DNA from: Gemmatimonadales bacterium UBA2975 | Lineage (GTDB): Bacteria > Gemmatimonadota > Gemmatimonadetes > Longimicrobiales > Gaopeijiaceae | DNA length: 6,857 nt | Assembly: GCA_002348265.1 (NCBI GenBank) | Contig: DEAT01000090.1 | Location: forward strand, 19,731-26,587 | Direction: 5' to 3' | The notes under the pieces: model-generated | Told to the model about the DNA's origin: nothing | What the model saw: only the letters and a program-made list of their open reading frames with translations | Database searches by the model: none | Program-made: the position numbers and the translations under genes | In this document: in pieces, positions 6,062 through 6,857 of the stretch | How the letters are laid out: every line of letters starts with the position of its first letter | Numbering within the stretch: position 1 is the stretch's first letter

Positions 6062-6739
6062 ATGATACACACGCGTGACCTCAGTGTAATAACTCCCGGG
6101 CGAATTCGTTATGCGGAAGGGTTAAAGCTTCAGGCAGATCTCGTCAAAAAACGCAGAGCGGATGACATCGATGACACCTTGGTGGTGCTAGAGCATCCTC
6201 ACGTGATCACCTTGGGATCAAGCTCGGATATCGCGCATATCTTGGTGGACGACGAAGAACGGGCCCGAAGGGGTATAGACCTGCACAAGGCTGGGCGGGG
6301 TGGGGATGTGACTTATCACGGCCCGGGTCAGTTGGTCGTCTATCCCATTTTAGATCTAAAGCCCCACCGTAGGGATTTGCACCAATACATGCGTGATCTG
6401 GAGGCTGTCTTGATCGGTACTGCAGCCGATTATGGGATTGAGGCAGAGAGAGATGAGGCTGGCACGGGAGTATGGACCAAGGATGGTAAGCTCGCGGCGA
6501 TCGGAATCCGGGTTTCTTCTGGCTGGATTACCTCCCATGGCATTGCCCTGAATGTCGACACCGAACTTCGGTATTTCGATACAATCGTGCCGTGTGGGAT
6601 TCCTGACCGGGCCGTTACATCCCTCGAGCGGGAGCTCGGATTTGCTCCGTCCCTCTCTGAGGTGAGTAAGACGCTAATCCGAAATTTCTGCAGAGTCTTT
6701 GGATACAGGTCTCATGCTGGAGAATTAGCAAGTCCTTAG
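6062..6739 (+). CDS. lipB: Lipoyl(octanoyl) transferase LipB
   Basis: Cytoplasmic enzyme that transfers octanoate from octanoyl-ACP to the lipoyl-domain lysine of E2 and GcvH proteins, after which LipA inserts sulfur. At 225 residues it has typical length. Motifs: LEHPHVITLG (43-52); RGGDVTYHGPGQLVVYPILDL (79-99), the fold signature; DGKLAAIGIR (141-150) with the catalytic Lys143; and the thioester-forming Cys178 in IVPCGIPDRAVTSL (175-188). All catalytic residues are present. ATG 6062 is the only sensible start, but its nearest GGAGG (6044-6048) is 13 bases away and buried in a hairpin. The gene lies 72 bases after E2, a likely substrate of LipB through its Lys44, so the grouping makes functional sense. 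Confidence 0.96.
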   Translation: MIHTRDLSVITPGRIRYAEGLKLQADLVKKRRADDIDDTLVVLEHPHVITLGSSSDIAHILVDDEERARRGIDLHKAGRGGDVTYHGPGQLVVYPILDLKPHRRDLHQYMRDLEAVLIGTAADYGIEAERDEAGTGVWTKDGKLAAIGIRVSSGWITSHGIALNVDTELRYFDTIVPCGIPDRAVTSLERELGFAPSLSEVSKTLIRNFCRVFGYRSHAGELASP

Positions 6740-6746
6740 TGAGTCC

Positions 6747-6782
6747 CAAGCTCTCGATCGGCGAATTCAGCTTGAACTTTTT
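6747..6782 (+). terminator. Possible weak terminator after lipB
   Basis: CAAGCT (6747-6752) pairs with AGCTTG (6769-6774) around a 16-base loop that contains a small TCG/CGA stem; AAC and then five T residues (6778-6782) follow. The stem is short and AT-containing and the T-run is slightly displaced, so this is tentative. Its position, just after the lipB stop, is right for an operon end. The remaining bases to the window end show no recognisable gene. Confidence 0.3.
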
Positions 6783-6857
6783 ATGAGTCAGGCCCCGAAA
6801 CGGTTTTCCGGTCTTTGGAACTCCATGTAGTCGAGAAATTTCCCCTTTTCTCTCTGC

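Noticed and set aside
6740..6789. TGAGTC repeated at 6740-6745 and 6784-6789
   Set aside because: Two copies of a six-base word in about 50 bases is expected by chance and no longer repeat surrounds it.
6795..6820. Second terminator-like element, CCGAAA/TTT-CGG then TCTTT
   Set aside because: The stem has three pairs, a bulge and three A-T pairs, and the T-run is broken; too weak to list.
1..6857. Search for mobile elements, CRISPR repeats, tRNA genes or a foreign gene island
   Set aside because: No transposase, no spaced direct repeats, no tRNA-like cloverleaf and no obvious composition shift were seen; nearly all bases belong to housekeeping genes.

Overview
This window is a compact stretch of bacterial housekeeping genes, all on the + strand and close to fully coding. 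It holds seven complete genes plus the last few codons of an eighth. No mobile element, CRISPR array, tRNA or rRNA was found. The base composition looks mid-range and even, and every protein is clearly bacterial. The order (possible gap end)-pgk-tpiA-secG followed by 2-oxoacid dehydrogenase E1alpha-E1beta-E2 and lipB, plus the style of the E1 and E2 proteins, would fit a Gram-negative-type lineage such as Gemmatimonadota. That placement is a low-confidence inference; nothing here is diagnostic.

Layout. Positions 3-26 are the tail of an upstream reading frame, perhaps glyceraldehyde-3-phosphate dehydrogenase. pgk (35-1246) and tpiA (1246-1989) overlap by one base and look translationally coupled. 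A 67-base gap with weak hairpins leads to secG (2057-2422). A 92-base leader with several competing helices precedes the E1alpha gene (2515-3561). E1beta (3576-4601) and E2 (4622-5989) follow at 14 and 20 bases, forming one translation block. A 72-base gap holding a very strong hairpin leads to lipB (6062-6739). The last 118 bases carry a weak terminator-like hairpin and no recognisable gene.

How the genes work together. Pgk and TpiA are lower and middle glycolysis enzymes. The E1alpha/E1beta/E2 set is the ThDP- and lipoate-dependent core of a pyruvate- or branched-chain-type 2-oxoacid dehydrogenase; its E3 is not in the window. LipB transfers octanoate to the E2 lipoyl domain (Lys44), the first step in making the lipoyl cofactor this complex needs. 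SecG, a translocon subunit, is a familiar passenger of tpiA/pgk operons.

The protein-coding content is conventional. The most interesting material is between genes. The E1alpha Shine-Dalgarno sequence sits inside a 7-bp hairpin, downstream of a leader that partly resembles a TPP riboswitch, ahead of an enzyme that uses TPP. The only GGAGG upstream of lipB is likewise buried in a 13-bp hairpin. Both are candidate regulatory RNAs that need a covariance search to support or dismiss.
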